A stretch of 64,000 nucleotides of DNA from UBA7236 sp035439505 (GTDB lineage: Bacteria; Bacteroidota; Bacteroidia; Chitinophagales; BACL12): contig DAORKJ010000005.1 in assembly GCA_035439505.1 (NCBI GenBank), positions 1 to 64,000 on the forward strand. Direction: 5' to 3'. The notes under the pieces were generated by a model. It had not been told where the DNA came from and made no database searches. It saw only the letters and a list, made by a program, of their open reading frames with translations. This document shows positions 37,201-46,027 of the stretch, piece after piece (positions within the stretch are counted from its first letter, which is position 1; each line of letters opens with the position of its first letter). Made by a program: the position numbers and the translations under genes.

Positions 37201-37417
37201 TCCATTTGGTACTGCTACTCAATTACAACTTGCTAATGTAAATGAAAATGTTCAACTAGCTATTTATGATATTACAGGTAAATTGGTTTATAGTACAAAC
37301 ATTGAAGCAGGAACCGAAAGTATAGAGCTGGGTCAGCAATTACTCCCGGGAGCATATATGATGGTATTGGAAAATGCAGGTTCTGTTCAAACATACCAAT
37401 TAATTAAAGCTGAATAA
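34268..37417 (+). CDS. Large T9SS-exported SBBP beta-propeller repeat protein
   Basis: Secreted, 1,049 aa. A signal peptide (residues 1-29) is followed by about 16-17 SBBP-type repeats of roughly 50 residues, each with a W..YNG...D start, a D.AGN.YVTG middle and a D..T.KYN..G end. The repeats fall into two matching halves that meet near residue 460, suggesting two tandem propellers. An Ig-like domain follows at about 880-960 and a type A T9SS sorting domain at about 965-1049 (YTISPNPFG, GAYMMVLEN). It is expected at the cell surface or released, with an adhesive or binding role. The next gene begins 10 bp later. It is a paralogue of the protein at 46028. Confidence 0.8.
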   Translation: MRKISLPNLVAIMIVMMFLILSNTRAIGQTTLWKNRLNGSGDNADRYNGAVKDAAGNFYLTGYTVSPGTGKDFLTVKLNSAGDTVWTRKYNYVANFDDEANFIVIDALGNITVSGYSDGGSTSTKNDILTIQYNAAGALLWATRYNNAAVNEDEFPASLCVDAANNIFISGRSDHDAGNIDDVITIKYNNLGVQQWAAQYDGGLTDRAAGIVADNAGGCYITGRTDTGGSEDILTISYSSTGTVNWTVLYNGPGGDDRGQAIALDATGNIYVGGIRANASDDDFVTLKYNTAGVLQWSKIVNGGDNDRLTTIKTDALNNVYITGQTDIDAGGNSDYNFRTIKYNSAGVLQWSAITGNPANQEDVPSDLLVDAAGNVYVTGKSDAIAGGAVNFEFMTVKYNSAGAQQWLKYYDGTVANAEDIPSTIIVDAASNVWIAGGVSFTATQKDATFIKYNSTGVFQIAKTYNGKGDFTDKAKAIATDASNNLFVTGYTLVEAQQRNVLVQKINSAGTTLWSRNVNGTNENDEGLAVTTDAAGNVYVAGYSNGSGTYDDGLILKYNTSGVLQLNIIYNYVASQLDKFVSIAVNPAGDIFVTGYSDSNVDPLITNYDWVTLKYNALGILQWATRYNGIGNGDDKAAKLVLSGDKIFVTGYAFNGTNNDIVTIKYDNAGTQLAIATRAGSGGDDEGEDMFISGASVYVTGTEFVTGNLGDYVTIKYDTLLNQLWLKTYNGTADAEDRAYGVSATATDVYVTGKSAGVGSANDIALIRYNASTGAQNWAKRYTGAGALNDEGYNVVTDGGGNIYTGGVTGNAATVADFVALNYNTAGTKLLTLKYNGTGNNEDVGKQVILDNNGYLYITGYSVGTGTANYDFSTVKFCTPLPEATITAGGATSICIGDSVLLSANTGAGLTYQWKKGAANIAGATSANYNAKGAGAYKVVVTNSNGCTKTSNTISVTIIICKDGEVLNNQMEYTISPNPFGTATQLQLANVNENVQLAIYDITGKLVYSTNIEAGTESIELGQQLLPGAYMMVLENAGSVQTYQLIKAE

Positions 37418-37427
37418 TTTCTTTGAA

Positions 37428-39557
37428 ATGTTAAATAAATATTTGATAGTTGGTTTTAATATAATATTCAGTGTATCCGTCGTAATTGGTCAGGCTCCAA
37501 TTGAAAAAGATTGGGATTACCGATTCGGCGGTACTGAATATGATAATTTAGATGGTGTTTTGGAATTGCCCTCTGGTGAAATCTTTTTATATGGGACTTC
37601 AAGTTCTGATGCTGAAGGTGATAAATCACAAGATGCTTATGAAACATGGCCGGGAATAAATTCAGGCGATGTTTGGGTACTTAAATTGGATGCATTCGGT
37701 GAAAAAATTTGGGATTATCGCTACGGTGGAACAAATGCAGACGCTGCTTATGATTGTGTGTTATTAGCCGATGGCAGTATTATGTTGGCTGGTATTTCCA
37801 GCTCCCCAGTTTCGGGCGAAAAATCACAACCTTCATGGGGTTATTACGATTATTGGATGATTAAAATTGATGCAGATGGGAATTATTTATGGGATAAAAG
37901 ATTTGGTACAACTGCTTCTGAAAATTTGACGTGTATAGTACAAACCCAAGACGGAGGATTTGTATTAGGTGGTTATACAGAAGGTGATAATAATGGTGAT
38001 AAAACTCAACCTGCCTGGGAAGATGGTTCCTATGAATATGATTATTGGATTGTAAAAACAGATGCTGTAGGCAATAAACTTTGGGATAAAAGATATGGTG
38101 GTCTTGAAGCAGATTTAATGCATGGAATTGTGGAATTGCCTGATGGGTCGCTAATGTTGGGTGGATATTCCTATTCGGGAGTTAGTGGTGATAAAACTAC
38201 AAATCAGGAAGGTTTAGGTGATTATTGGGTGGTAAAAACAGACGCTGAAGGTAATTATATATGGGACAAAAAATATGGAGGCAATTTAGAGGAGAAAGTT
38301 TACCACATGATTTTGGATAACGATAATAATATTATAATCGGTGGTAACTCGCGTTCAGATATTAGTGGTGATAAAACGGAACCTGCGTATCTGCATCCAT
38401 GGTATGGTAACAGTACAGACTACTGGATTGTAAAAATTGATTTGGACGGGAATAAAATTTGGGATCACAGATATGGTGGAGAAGATTTTGAGGATGAATT
38501 TGGTAATATTTTTCAAACAAGCGACAACGGCTATTTGTTAAGCGGAAATTCCTACTCATGGCCAAGTGGTGAAAAAACCGAAGAAAACCTTGGCGAAGAA
38601 CAGATGTGGAGTTTACTTATCGATAACAATGGAACTGTGCTTTGGGATAAAACTATCTTTACCGATAGTCATGAGGAATTAGGTTTGGGTATTCAATTGC
38701 AAGATGGATGTTATTTGTTTGCAACTTATTCTTACGCACCGGTTTCCGGATATAAAACTCAATCACCATATGCATTCCTGAAGGATGATTATTGGATAAC
38801 CAAATTTTGCGATACTACCGCAATTTTGCCAATAGCTAACTTCACAAATGAGTTGGATACAATATGCCAAACATCATGTTTAAATTTTAATTATACAGGG
38901 TCAGGTGCAAGTAGTTTTTTATGGGAGTTTGAAGGTGGGACTCCAAATGTTGCTACCACAGCTAACCCGGTAATATGTTACGAAAATGCAGGTAATTTTA
39001 ATGTTACATTAATTGTGACAAATGATGCCGGAGCTGACACAATTACAATGGAAAATATAATAACAGTTTTGCCATCTCCAGCAGAAATAAATTTACCTGA
39101 AACAGCAATTTTATGCAATTACGAAAGTTTGGTTTTAACTGTTGGTAGTGAAACTGCAACCTGGAGTACAGGCGAAACAGGAAGTGAAATCACAATTTTT
39201 GAGCCTGGATTATTTTCCGTAACCGATAGTGGATATTGTGGCGCAGTAATCGATTCAGTGCTTGTTATAGCACAGCAGTGTAATTGTGAATTGCTAAAAC
39301 CTAATGCATTTTCGCCTAATAACGATGGCGCTAATGATGTATTTAGATTAATTGCCGCTTGCGACATTGATTTTACCTACTTGCATATTTATAATAGATG
39401 GGGGGAAAAAGTATTTGAAACTACTAATATTGAAACGGCTTGGAATGGTACTTTTAAAAATGAAAATCAACCAATGGGCACATATGTTTATGTGGTTTCC
39501 TATATAAATGAAAATGGCAACCAGGTTGAAGAAGGCAATATTACACTTTTAAGGTAA
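37428..39557 (+). CDS. T9SS type B exported repeat protein with PKD domain
   Basis: Secreted, 709 aa. After a signal peptide ending near VIGQ come about seven repeats of roughly 55-60 residues, with recurring D.RYGG and D.W.VK.D..GN..WD motifs and an unusual GDK(S/T) loop. A PKD-type domain (about 465-545) and a type B C-terminal sorting domain follow (PNAFSPNNDGANDVF, IYNRWGEKVFE). These tails are used by gliding and adhesin proteins, including SprB-like ones. It is in an operon with the preceding SBBP protein (10-bp gap). I infer a surface protein. The specific ligand is unknown. Confidence 0.8.
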   Translation: MLNKYLIVGFNIIFSVSVVIGQAPIEKDWDYRFGGTEYDNLDGVLELPSGEIFLYGTSSSDAEGDKSQDAYETWPGINSGDVWVLKLDAFGEKIWDYRYGGTNADAAYDCVLLADGSIMLAGISSSPVSGEKSQPSWGYYDYWMIKIDADGNYLWDKRFGTTASENLTCIVQTQDGGFVLGGYTEGDNNGDKTQPAWEDGSYEYDYWIVKTDAVGNKLWDKRYGGLEADLMHGIVELPDGSLMLGGYSYSGVSGDKTTNQEGLGDYWVVKTDAEGNYIWDKKYGGNLEEKVYHMILDNDNNIIIGGNSRSDISGDKTEPAYLHPWYGNSTDYWIVKIDLDGNKIWDHRYGGEDFEDEFGNIFQTSDNGYLLSGNSYSWPSGEKTEENLGEEQMWSLLIDNNGTVLWDKTIFTDSHEELGLGIQLQDGCYLFATYSYAPVSGYKTQSPYAFLKDDYWITKFCDTTAILPIANFTNELDTICQTSCLNFNYTGSGASSFLWEFEGGTPNVATTANPVICYENAGNFNVTLIVTNDAGADTITMENIITVLPSPAEINLPETAILCNYESLVLTVGSETATWSTGETGSEITIFEPGLFSVTDSGYCGAVIDSVLVIAQQCNCELLKPNAFSPNNDGANDVFRLIAACDIDFTYLHIYNRWGEKVFETTNIETAWNGTFKNENQPMGTYVYVVSYINENGNQVEEGNITLLR

Positions 39558-39689
39558 TAACGTATGAACGCACTAAAATAGTTTCACCTTGAAAATAATA
39601 GTTATGGAAATTGAATTAAAACAAATTATAGCTTAATAAATATCAACTTAAACAACGTTCTAGTATTATTGAAATATAGTTTAACGTTG

Positions 39690-40586
39690 TTATTCAAATT
39701 TGTATTCAAACCCTTTATTATAATGGGATGAGAATTCTTTAATTAAGCGGCTGTTAGTGTCATATATATATGAAGTAGTGTCAATAATTGAAACTAATTC
39801 ATTTTTTTGTTTGGCTGTTATGTAAGCAATTTTTTGAGTAAGTATGTTTGAAGCGTTGTATTGATAAACAATACTATCGGGCTCCCCGCTATTTGTTTTT
39901 TTTAGATTTAACTGCTGTGTCATATTGCCTGAAGCATCGTATCTGAAGCTTGTGATAGATATTGTGTCAGTAGTTTCGTAATACCCAAATAACATGGTAC
40001 CAATGCTGCTTTCCAATTTCCCTAAACTGTTGTAAGTATTTTTATAGGATTGCATTTCATACCTGGAAAGCACTATTTTGGTGCTGTCTTCATAAATCTG
40101 GTTGTAAATTTTTTCGACATTTCCATGCTCATCTAAATAGGTTACTGTAGTTACCGGATTGTTCTTCTCCATATTATAAACCGTAGTTGTTCTTTTTAAA
40201 CTACCGTTATCGTAATAGGTGAAATATTTAGTGGTAAGTGTATCAGCTCCAATTATAAACGATTCTCCTGTCAAGCTGCCTAATGTATAATGGTAAACAG
40301 TTTTATCCATTATTTTTCCATCCGGTTTTATGCGTAATTGCTCAACAAGTAAATCGCCGCTGTAATAGTAATTGGTAATATTTAATGTATCATTCTCCCT
40401 ATTGCCATAGTGAATTGTTTTTATAATCTTTCCACTTTCATCAAACCAGTCCTCTTGTCTGCAAATTTTAGTTGCCTGGGATAACTGATAAGTGAATTTT
40501 TTACTATGGGCTACAGGTGTTTGTGTTTTTTCGTTATTACAGGCAAATAACAAAAGTAAACCGGCAATTAATAAAAATTTATTCAT
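39690..40586 (-). CDS. YD-repeat lipoprotein
   Basis: A 298-aa lipoprotein from ATG 40586 (MNKFLLIAG). The lipobox is LFACN, with Cys at about residue 16. The rest contains several YD-like repeats (YYDNGSLKR, YLDEHGNVE, RYDASGNMT, IYDTNSRLI), as in RHS-type beta-strand repeats, but no toxin domain is visible. The start overlaps the isoaspartyl peptidase stop by 8 nt (ATGAATAA), so translation is probably coupled. It is the last gene of the eight-gene operon. Its function is unknown. Confidence 0.72.
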   Translation of the reverse strand: MNKFLLIAGLLLLFACNNEKTQTPVAHSKKFTYQLSQATKICRQEDWFDESGKIIKTIHYGNRENDTLNITNYYYSGDLLVEQLRIKPDGKIMDKTVYHYTLGSLTGESFIIGADTLTTKYFTYYDNGSLKRTTTVYNMEKNNPVTTVTYLDEHGNVEKIYNQIYEDSTKIVLSRYEMQSYKNTYNSLGKLESSIGTMLFGYYETTDTISITSFRYDASGNMTQQLNLKKTNSGEPDSIVYQYNASNILTQKIAYITAKQKNELVSIIDTTSYIYDTNSRLIKEFSSHYNKGFEYKFE

Positions 40587-41649
40587 TGTAAATGTAGGTA
40601 GAAATATTTCCTTTTTCGTCCACTTTAGCTCTAAACATACCATCGGTATTGTATTGGAATGAAATGTTACCCAAATTATCAACTGCAATCATTCCGCCAT
40701 CACCGGTTATTTCCTTAAACCTTACATGTATCATATCGTTGGTTGCTTCCTCAAGTGAAAATCCTTTAAATTCCATTAAGTCTGATACTGTTTTTGCAGC
40801 GACAGTTTTTATAAAATCTTCACCTGTTCCAGTACAACTAATAGCACAAGTTTTATTGTTAGCATATGTTCCTGCACCAATTACCGGAGAATCGCCAATA
40901 CGATTATATTTTTTATTCATTAGACCACCGGTAGATGTTCCTGATGCAAGATTGCCATATTTATCCAGCACAGCGCAACCAACAGTTCCGTATTTTTCAA
41001 TAATATTGGTCAGTGCAACCGGCTCTTCCTGCAAAGCCATTACTGAATCTACATATTTGATGTAATTACCTTCAGTGCTATCCTTCATTCCTTTCCAACG
41101 TTCATATTGATGTTGTGTATAGAAATAGGAAACATCAACTAATTCCAAATTATATTTTTCGGCAAAACGCTCCGCACCTGCACTGCTAAACATGATATAT
41201 TTAGATGAATCCATTACCATGCGTGCAGTTTTAATCGGGTTTTTAATACGTTGCACATTACTTATTGAACCTGCATCCAAATTTCTGCCATTCATAATAG
41301 AAGCATCCATTTTGATTTTGCCATTATTGGTAAAAACAGAGCCTCTGCCTGCGTTAAATAATGGAGAGTCCTCCAAAACACAAATTACAGCCTCTACCAC
41401 AGCAACTGCACTGTCACCTCTCGATAACATTTCATAACCTAACTGTGCGGCCTCTTTCAATTTTGCGTGAAAAGCTGCTTCCTGTTCTGGTGTGTAACTA
41501 CCCTTAGGCATAGCCCCGGCTCCACCGTGAATGGCAAGTGCAAATTCAGCTTTTTGTTGTTTCGGCTTACTGGTTTCAACCTGCTCTTTACAAGCAATAA
41601 AAAGTAGACTAAACAGTCCTACAAAGGCTGCAATAGATAATGACTTCAT
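40579..41649 (-). CDS. Isoaspartyl peptidase/asparaginase-type lipoprotein
   Basis: A 356-aa Ntn hydrolase of the plant-type asparaginase/isoaspartyl peptidase family (IaaA-like). The lipobox is LFIAC (Cys at about 20), so it should be membrane-anchored, unlike cytosolic EcAIII. IHGGAGAMP, LFNAGRGSV and the autoprocessing site YGTVGCAVLD, with T222 as predicted nucleophile, are in place. The enzyme would cleave isoaspartyl dipeptides or asparagine in the periplasm or on the surface. It sits in the operon between the DUF2490 barrel (9-bp gap) and the YD lipoprotein. Confidence 0.85.
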   Translation of the reverse strand: MKSLSIAAFVGLFSLLFIACKEQVETSKPKQQKAEFALAIHGGAGAMPKGSYTPEQEAAFHAKLKEAAQLGYEMLSRGDSAVAVVEAVICVLEDSPLFNAGRGSVFTNNGKIKMDASIMNGRNLDAGSISNVQRIKNPIKTARMVMDSSKYIMFSSAGAERFAEKYNLELVDVSYFYTQHQYERWKGMKDSTEGNYIKYVDSVMALQEEPVALTNIIEKYGTVGCAVLDKYGNLASGTSTGGLMNKKYNRIGDSPVIGAGTYANNKTCAISCTGTGEDFIKTVAAKTVSDLMEFKGFSLEEATNDMIHVRFKEITGDGGMIAVDNLGNISFQYNTDGMFRAKVDEKGNISTYIYNE

Positions 41650-41658
41650 AACGCAAAT

Positions 41659-42324
41659 TTAAAACTTAAAATAATAAGTTAAGCCTGTAGTAAAATTAGT
41701 ATCAGGTTTTGCCCTGTTTTGCTCGCGTGATATGATATAGGATAGTTGTAACTTGTTTTTTGAATTTATCTGATAGTTAATACCACCACCATACCTTAAT
41801 TGCTCGGTTTCGTTCCTTAAATCCAGTCTATATATTTGTTCACAACCGGCATAAATTGAATAATTGTAGTTAATTGCATATTTTAATTGTATTTTGTTTC
41901 TGAAATAATGAGCATTGTCTTTGTAATTGTTGTTTTCATCGAAATTCCATCCATACCACTTATTTAAATAACGAGTACGGATATTCAGGTTGAATTTACC
42001 AAATGACTTTACCCAACCTATATCAACATACATCATTTGTCGATCGAAGTATTTATTTTCGTTTGATTTAATATTGGCAATTCGGTAATTATAACCTGCA
42101 TAAAAATTATCCGTTAATTTGATATTTAAACCTAAATCGTATAGGGAATAACCATATTCAGTTATGTTTTCATTAAATCCAACCTGGGAGTAATAACTTA
42201 CAGAAAATGTTTGGTTGAGTTTTTTCTCTAATTGAAAGGCGAATGAACCAATAGCATCCTGTTGTTGCGCAAATTGCAACAAAGGCCAAAATAAAAATAA
42301 TATCAGCAACGAATACAATTTCAT
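41659..42324 (-). CDS. DUF2490-type outer-membrane barrel
   Basis: A 221-aa protein with a signal peptide ending in LQFAQ and a mature region of alternating amphipathic strands rich in Tyr and Asn, ending in LTYYFKF (C-terminal Phe). The pattern NIRTRYLNKW and GGGINYQIN is reminiscent of DUF2490 outer-membrane proteins. The start overlaps the YD-repeat gene stop by 4 nt (ATGA). It may form a small barrel for the exported products of this operon, but that is conjecture. Confidence 0.7.
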   Translation of the reverse strand: MKLYSLLILFLFWPLLQFAQQQDAIGSFAFQLEKKLNQTFSVSYYSQVGFNENITEYGYSLYDLGLNIKLTDNFYAGYNYRIANIKSNENKYFDRQMMYVDIGWVKSFGKFNLNIRTRYLNKWYGWNFDENNNYKDNAHYFRNKIQLKYAINYNYSIYAGCEQIYRLDLRNETEQLRYGGGINYQINSKNKLQLSYIISREQNRAKPDTNFTTGLTYYFKF

Positions 42325-42884
42325 TTTGTAGAATAGGTGTAATTGTATTGTTTTATTTGTGTGATATTGTCAGCTCCATCATAAATTACTCTTTTATTTA
42401 ATGCACCCCGCTGGTCATAAGAAAAGACGATTTTTTTTATTTGTTTATTATTGGAGTCAACACTTAATTCAAGTGATTTTCTTCCGAAATTATCGTATGT
42501 AAAGGTTGTTTTTTCAAGTAATGAATCTGTACCTGAATAAACTGTTATATTTTTCTTTTCCTTAAACCGATTGTAGGTTGTAAGAATTTTGCTTTCGATT
42601 TGATTTGCCGAATTATAAATAGTATGTATTGTTTCATTCCCTTTTTTGTCATACGTAAAGGTTTCTTTCGATTTCATTAAACTATCCAAGCCAAATGCAA
42701 CTTCTAAAGTAACTCGGCCTTTTTTGTCGAATTCCTGGTAGGTACGTTTAACAATTTGCAATTGCCCGTTTTTCAACTCGGATACTTCATTGTATAAGGC
42801 ACGGGCACCTCTTGCTGTGCCGGACTGGCTATAGCCCTTAACACCAATGCTTAAAATGGTAAAAAGAATTAACAGGTATTTCAT
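42321..42884 (-). CDS. Secreted YD-repeat protein
   Basis: 187 aa. The signal peptide ends near GYSQ, without a Cys lipobox. The mature region has recurring YD-type motifs (TYDKKGNETIHTIYN, TYDNFGRKSLELSVD, SYDQRGALNK), similar to the lipoprotein at 39690, so two related proteins are encoded in one operon. The stop overlaps the DUF2490 start by 4 nt. It is probably a periplasmic or outer-membrane-associated protein of unknown role. Confidence 0.65.
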   Translation of the reverse strand: MKYLLILFTILSIGVKGYSQSGTARGARALYNEVSELKNGQLQIVKRTYQEFDKKGRVTLEVAFGLDSLMKSKETFTYDKKGNETIHTIYNSANQIESKILTTYNRFKEKKNITVYSGTDSLLEKTTFTYDNFGRKSLELSVDSNNKQIKKIVFSYDQRGALNKRVIYDGADNITQIKQYNYTYSTK

Positions 42885-42890
42885 TTTTAC

Positions 42891-43307
42891 TTATTTGTAA
42901 ATGATTAAATCGCCAATATCGATATTGGCATCTTTACTATTAATGTTAACTTTTTCTATAATTGCTGTCTCCGGTGGGTCAACAGCAAAATTTACAATAG
43001 CGGCAGAGTCAATAGAGTAGGTGTATATGGTATATTCTCCTTCGTAGAGGAAGTTGAACTCAAACTCACCATCATAATTTGTTTTTAAACGTGTGCCATA
43101 ATTAACATCATCGCCAAATACTAAATACACATAAGTGTCAGGAACGTAATATTCACTTAATAACACTGTAAAGGTTGAGTTATAATGTTTGGCGTATACT
43201 TTCCCTGAAATAGTCGCTTCTCCGCCAATTCCCGGCTCTTTTGTACAAGACCAAAGGTTTGTTGCAAAAACAATAATCAAGATTATTTTAATTACTGATT
43301 TTTTCAT
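42891..43307 (-). CDS. Small lipoprotein with beta-sandwich-like domain
   Basis: A 138-aa protein from ATG 43307 (MKKSVIKI). The lipobox is LWSCT, with Cys near residue 21. The mature domain (GEATISGKVYAKHY..., YDGEFEFNFLYEGEYTIYTYS) resembles carboxypeptidase-regulatory-like or transthyretin-type beta-sandwiches. The start lies 20 nt inside the ABC gene and the stop is 6 bp from the next start. The role is unknown. Confidence 0.65.
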   Translation of the reverse strand: MKKSVIKIILIIVFATNLWSCTKEPGIGGEATISGKVYAKHYNSTFTVLLSEYYVPDTYVYLVFGDDVNYGTRLKTNYDGEFEFNFLYEGEYTIYTYSIDSAAIVNFAVDPPETAIIEKVNINSKDANIDIGDLIIYK

Positions 43308-44961
43308 GAAGGGTAATCCGGTTGTCATACGCAATATTTATATTTAAATTATCTGCAATTATAATGGTGTGTTTGCTACGTCGTTTCTCAATACATTTAC
43401 ATACTAATTCAATAGCTTTTGGACTTAAATCGGAAAAAGGTTCGTCCATTAGTATGATTTTTTTGTTAGTTAAAAGTGCTCTTGCTATATTTAATAGCTT
43501 TTTTTCTCCGTTGGAAATATTTCTTCCTCCATCTATAATTTGTTTATTTAAAACATCATTTTCTGAACCACCTAATATTCCTAGTTCTGACAAAAGTGCT
43601 TTACCTGCAGCTCTGTTTTTTTCTTGTCTGCTATAGGATATGGCTTCAAAATAGGTTCTACCAAGCAATGGCAAATTGTCGCTTACTATGGTGATGTTTT
43701 TACGGAGGATATGTTTAGAAAGGTCAGCTACCAAATAGTTGTCTAAAAAAAGTTTGCCTTTATCAAGAGGATATAAACCGGTAATCAGTTTAAATAAAGT
43801 GGACTTTCCGGAACCCTGGGGTCCCACTAAAGCAGTTATTGTGCCCGGTTCAATTGTGAAGTTGATATTTTGTAGAACAAAATCATTGCTATATTTAAAT
43901 GAGATATCTTCGGCTTTTAAGGACCCTTTAATGCGATTTATTTTTGGTGTTTTAGCTTTATTTTCTTCGTTGGCATTAAATAAAAGTAACAATTTGCTGA
44001 AAGATACATTACCTGAAACCCAAATCATGTTTACCTTTAACAAACGTTTGAATACAGGAATTATACTAATCACCAACATAATAAAGGTAACTAATGTGGA
44101 ACCATCAATGGTTTTAGTGTCTGAGTTTACTTGTAGGTAAGCTACCCACAATATAGCTAGCAGACTGCTATATAATATAAAAGGATAAAGCGCTTGCATA
44201 AAAGCCGCAATCGCTTGATATTTTTTACCAATTTTGAATAACTCAGTAGATCGTTTGTTGTATTTGTCGGCTTCTATGGACTCCCGGTTGAAGAGTTTAA
44301 TAGTTAAAACACTTTTTAACCTCGTGGCTACAAATGCCAAATTGCGGGATTTTAAGTTGCGCCTTTGACCGGTAATAGCTTTTAGGCGCTTATTTAATAT
44401 GGCATTAGTAATAAGTAATACGGGAATTGCTAAAACAAAAATAAACGCAAGTTGTGCGTTTAAAATATACAAGAGGATGAATGCCCCAAGCATAAAAAAA
44501 CAATCATAACAAAACTGAATAATACCTTTGGTGAGGTAATCCTGTACTGATTTTAAATCGCCACTGTAACGAAGTAGATATACCCCTGTATCTTTTGATT
44601 CAAAAGTGTTTAACTCGGTATGTAATTGTTTGGAAAATAACTGCTGCCTAATGGTATTAGCAAACGATTCACCTGTTAAGCCTATAAAATACTTTTCTAA
44701 AAAAGTAAACACCAACCGAAATAGTAAGAATAACCCAAATACGATTAAAAAAAATGTTACGTTTTCGATGTGGCCAAACAATTTTTCAAATATTGCACCA
44801 CGAGATGACTGACTGTGAAATACAATATTATAATATTGTCCAATAAATAAAGGGATTATTACCGAGCAGCCCGTACTGATAACACCAGTAAAAAAAGCGC
44901 CGGTAATAATTCCCCTCTTCTTAACCGCAAACGAACGTATTACATCAAACTTATTAAGCAT
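43288..44961 (-). CDS. ABC exporter with fused permease and ATPase
   Basis: A 557-aa half-transporter that would act as a homodimer. Five or six membrane segments (about residues 20-300) are followed by the ATPase domain: Walker A LVGPQGSGKST, signature ISNGEKKLLNIARALL and Walker B KKIILMDEPFSDL. No C39 peptidase domain is present at the N-terminus. ATG 44961 is chosen as the start because it overlaps the upstream P-loop gene by 8 nt (ATGCTTAA), and the extra 16 residues of the longer frame are not membrane-like. Export-type domain organisation suggests efflux of a lipid, peptide or small molecule. The cargo is not evident. Confidence 0.85.
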   Translation of the reverse strand: MLNKFDVIRSFAVKKRGIITGAFFTGVISTGCSVIIPLFIGQYYNIVFHSQSSRGAIFEKLFGHIENVTFFLIVFGLFLLFRLVFTFLEKYFIGLTGESFANTIRQQLFSKQLHTELNTFESKDTGVYLLRYSGDLKSVQDYLTKGIIQFCYDCFFMLGAFILLYILNAQLAFIFVLAIPVLLITNAILNKRLKAITGQRRNLKSRNLAFVATRLKSVLTIKLFNRESIEADKYNKRSTELFKIGKKYQAIAAFMQALYPFILYSSLLAILWVAYLQVNSDTKTIDGSTLVTFIMLVISIIPVFKRLLKVNMIWVSGNVSFSKLLLLFNANEENKAKTPKINRIKGSLKAEDISFKYSNDFVLQNINFTIEPGTITALVGPQGSGKSTLFKLITGLYPLDKGKLFLDNYLVADLSKHILRKNITIVSDNLPLLGRTYFEAISYSRQEKNRAAGKALLSELGILGGSENDVLNKQIIDGGRNISNGEKKLLNIARALLTNKKIILMDEPFSDLSPKAIELVCKCIEKRRSKHTIIIADNLNINIAYDNRITLHEKISN

Positions 44962-46000
44962 GATGTACAAATACCTTTTGTTGATCAAATAAATGAACAT
45001 ATTCCCCATTACTTAACTGATCGATGTCAAGTGTAGGTATATCTATTTTTGCTTTAACTTCTTGAATTAACAGTGGACTCATTGTAAAACGACCACAAAT
45101 AACAGCAGGAGTAACACCAAATTGTTCTAACAATTGTAAGCCATAAAATACGCCAAGGCTATCACCACATGAAAATATCATGCTATGCACTGTTGACATA
45201 AATGCGGTATCGCGCAATAGAAAATCAGTTTCGCGTTCTAATAAACCGTCCGCAATTTCCATTACAATGTAATCCGGATTTTCTGGTTCTAACATATATA
45301 ACAATGTTTGATATAAATCCATTATTTCCTCTTTACTACACATATATGTTGATGGGTAACCGCCATCTGTGAAGTCAACAACTACATCGGCGCCACAATC
45401 AAATACAAAATCTTTATCTTTTGTAAAACTAGTGCCGGTTAATTTGATGAAAGCAACCTTTTTTCCAGTGGTTTTTAACCCTCTGGCTAAATAAGCAGCT
45501 GAAGTGGTTTTGCCACTATCCATAGATGATCCAACTGATAGTATCAACTTTGCATTATTTGGCACAAAACCGGTAAATGGAATTCTATTGGTGTGATAAA
45601 ATTTGGTATTTATTACATTGCCATCAACACCTGTTGCATAACCAATTAGTCTTACTTTAGTTGGTTCAATATCTTCCAAAGATGCATTTTTTGATTTTAC
45701 CAGCCCAATTGCACCACCTGCGCCTAAAATATCTAATACTTCAGTTGGTGTATCCGGTGTATATCCTTCAAATTGAGAAGTAGCATAACGATTTGCAAAC
45801 GCAGCCATAATTACATCTCCTTCAAAAATGGCTGTAATACGTTTTGTTTCAGATTGCACAGAAGTGTGTTTTCCGATAACTAATACTTCAAATAAGGCTA
45901 CATCACCATCTTTTGGAGTATATGAGTTGTTGATTGCATGGTTAACAGTATAGTTTGTTACTTCTTTGCAAATGATAGTTTTTTTAATTCGATTGTTCAT
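44954..46000 (-). CDS. P-loop NTPase of unknown function
   Basis: I do not recognise this 348-aa protein. An N-terminal domain (about 1-145) of predicted beta-strands precedes a P-loop domain: Walker A SVGSSMDSGKTT at 155-166, then GADVVVDFTDGG and a Walker-B-like YIVMEIADGLL. The P-loop part is loosely like DUF1611/MobB/dethiobiotin-synthetase-type NTPases. Only a weak family assignment is possible. It lies between the repeat protein (27-bp gap) and the ABC exporter (8-nt overlap), so it probably supplies or modifies whatever that exporter moves. Confidence 0.6.
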   Translation of the reverse strand: MNNRIKKTIICKEVTNYTVNHAINNSYTPKDGDVALFEVLVIGKHTSVQSETKRITAIFEGDVIMAAFANRYATSQFEGYTPDTPTEVLDILGAGGAIGLVKSKNASLEDIEPTKVRLIGYATGVDGNVINTKFYHTNRIPFTGFVPNNAKLILSVGSSMDSGKTTSAAYLARGLKTTGKKVAFIKLTGTSFTKDKDFVFDCGADVVVDFTDGGYPSTYMCSKEEIMDLYQTLLYMLEPENPDYIVMEIADGLLERETDFLLRDTAFMSTVHSMIFSCGDSLGVFYGLQLLEQFGVTPAVICGRFTMSPLLIQEVKAKIDIPTLDIDQLSNGEYVHLFDQQKVFVHHA

Positions 46001-46027
46001 AAAAATTAATTTTATAAGTTAATTGAG

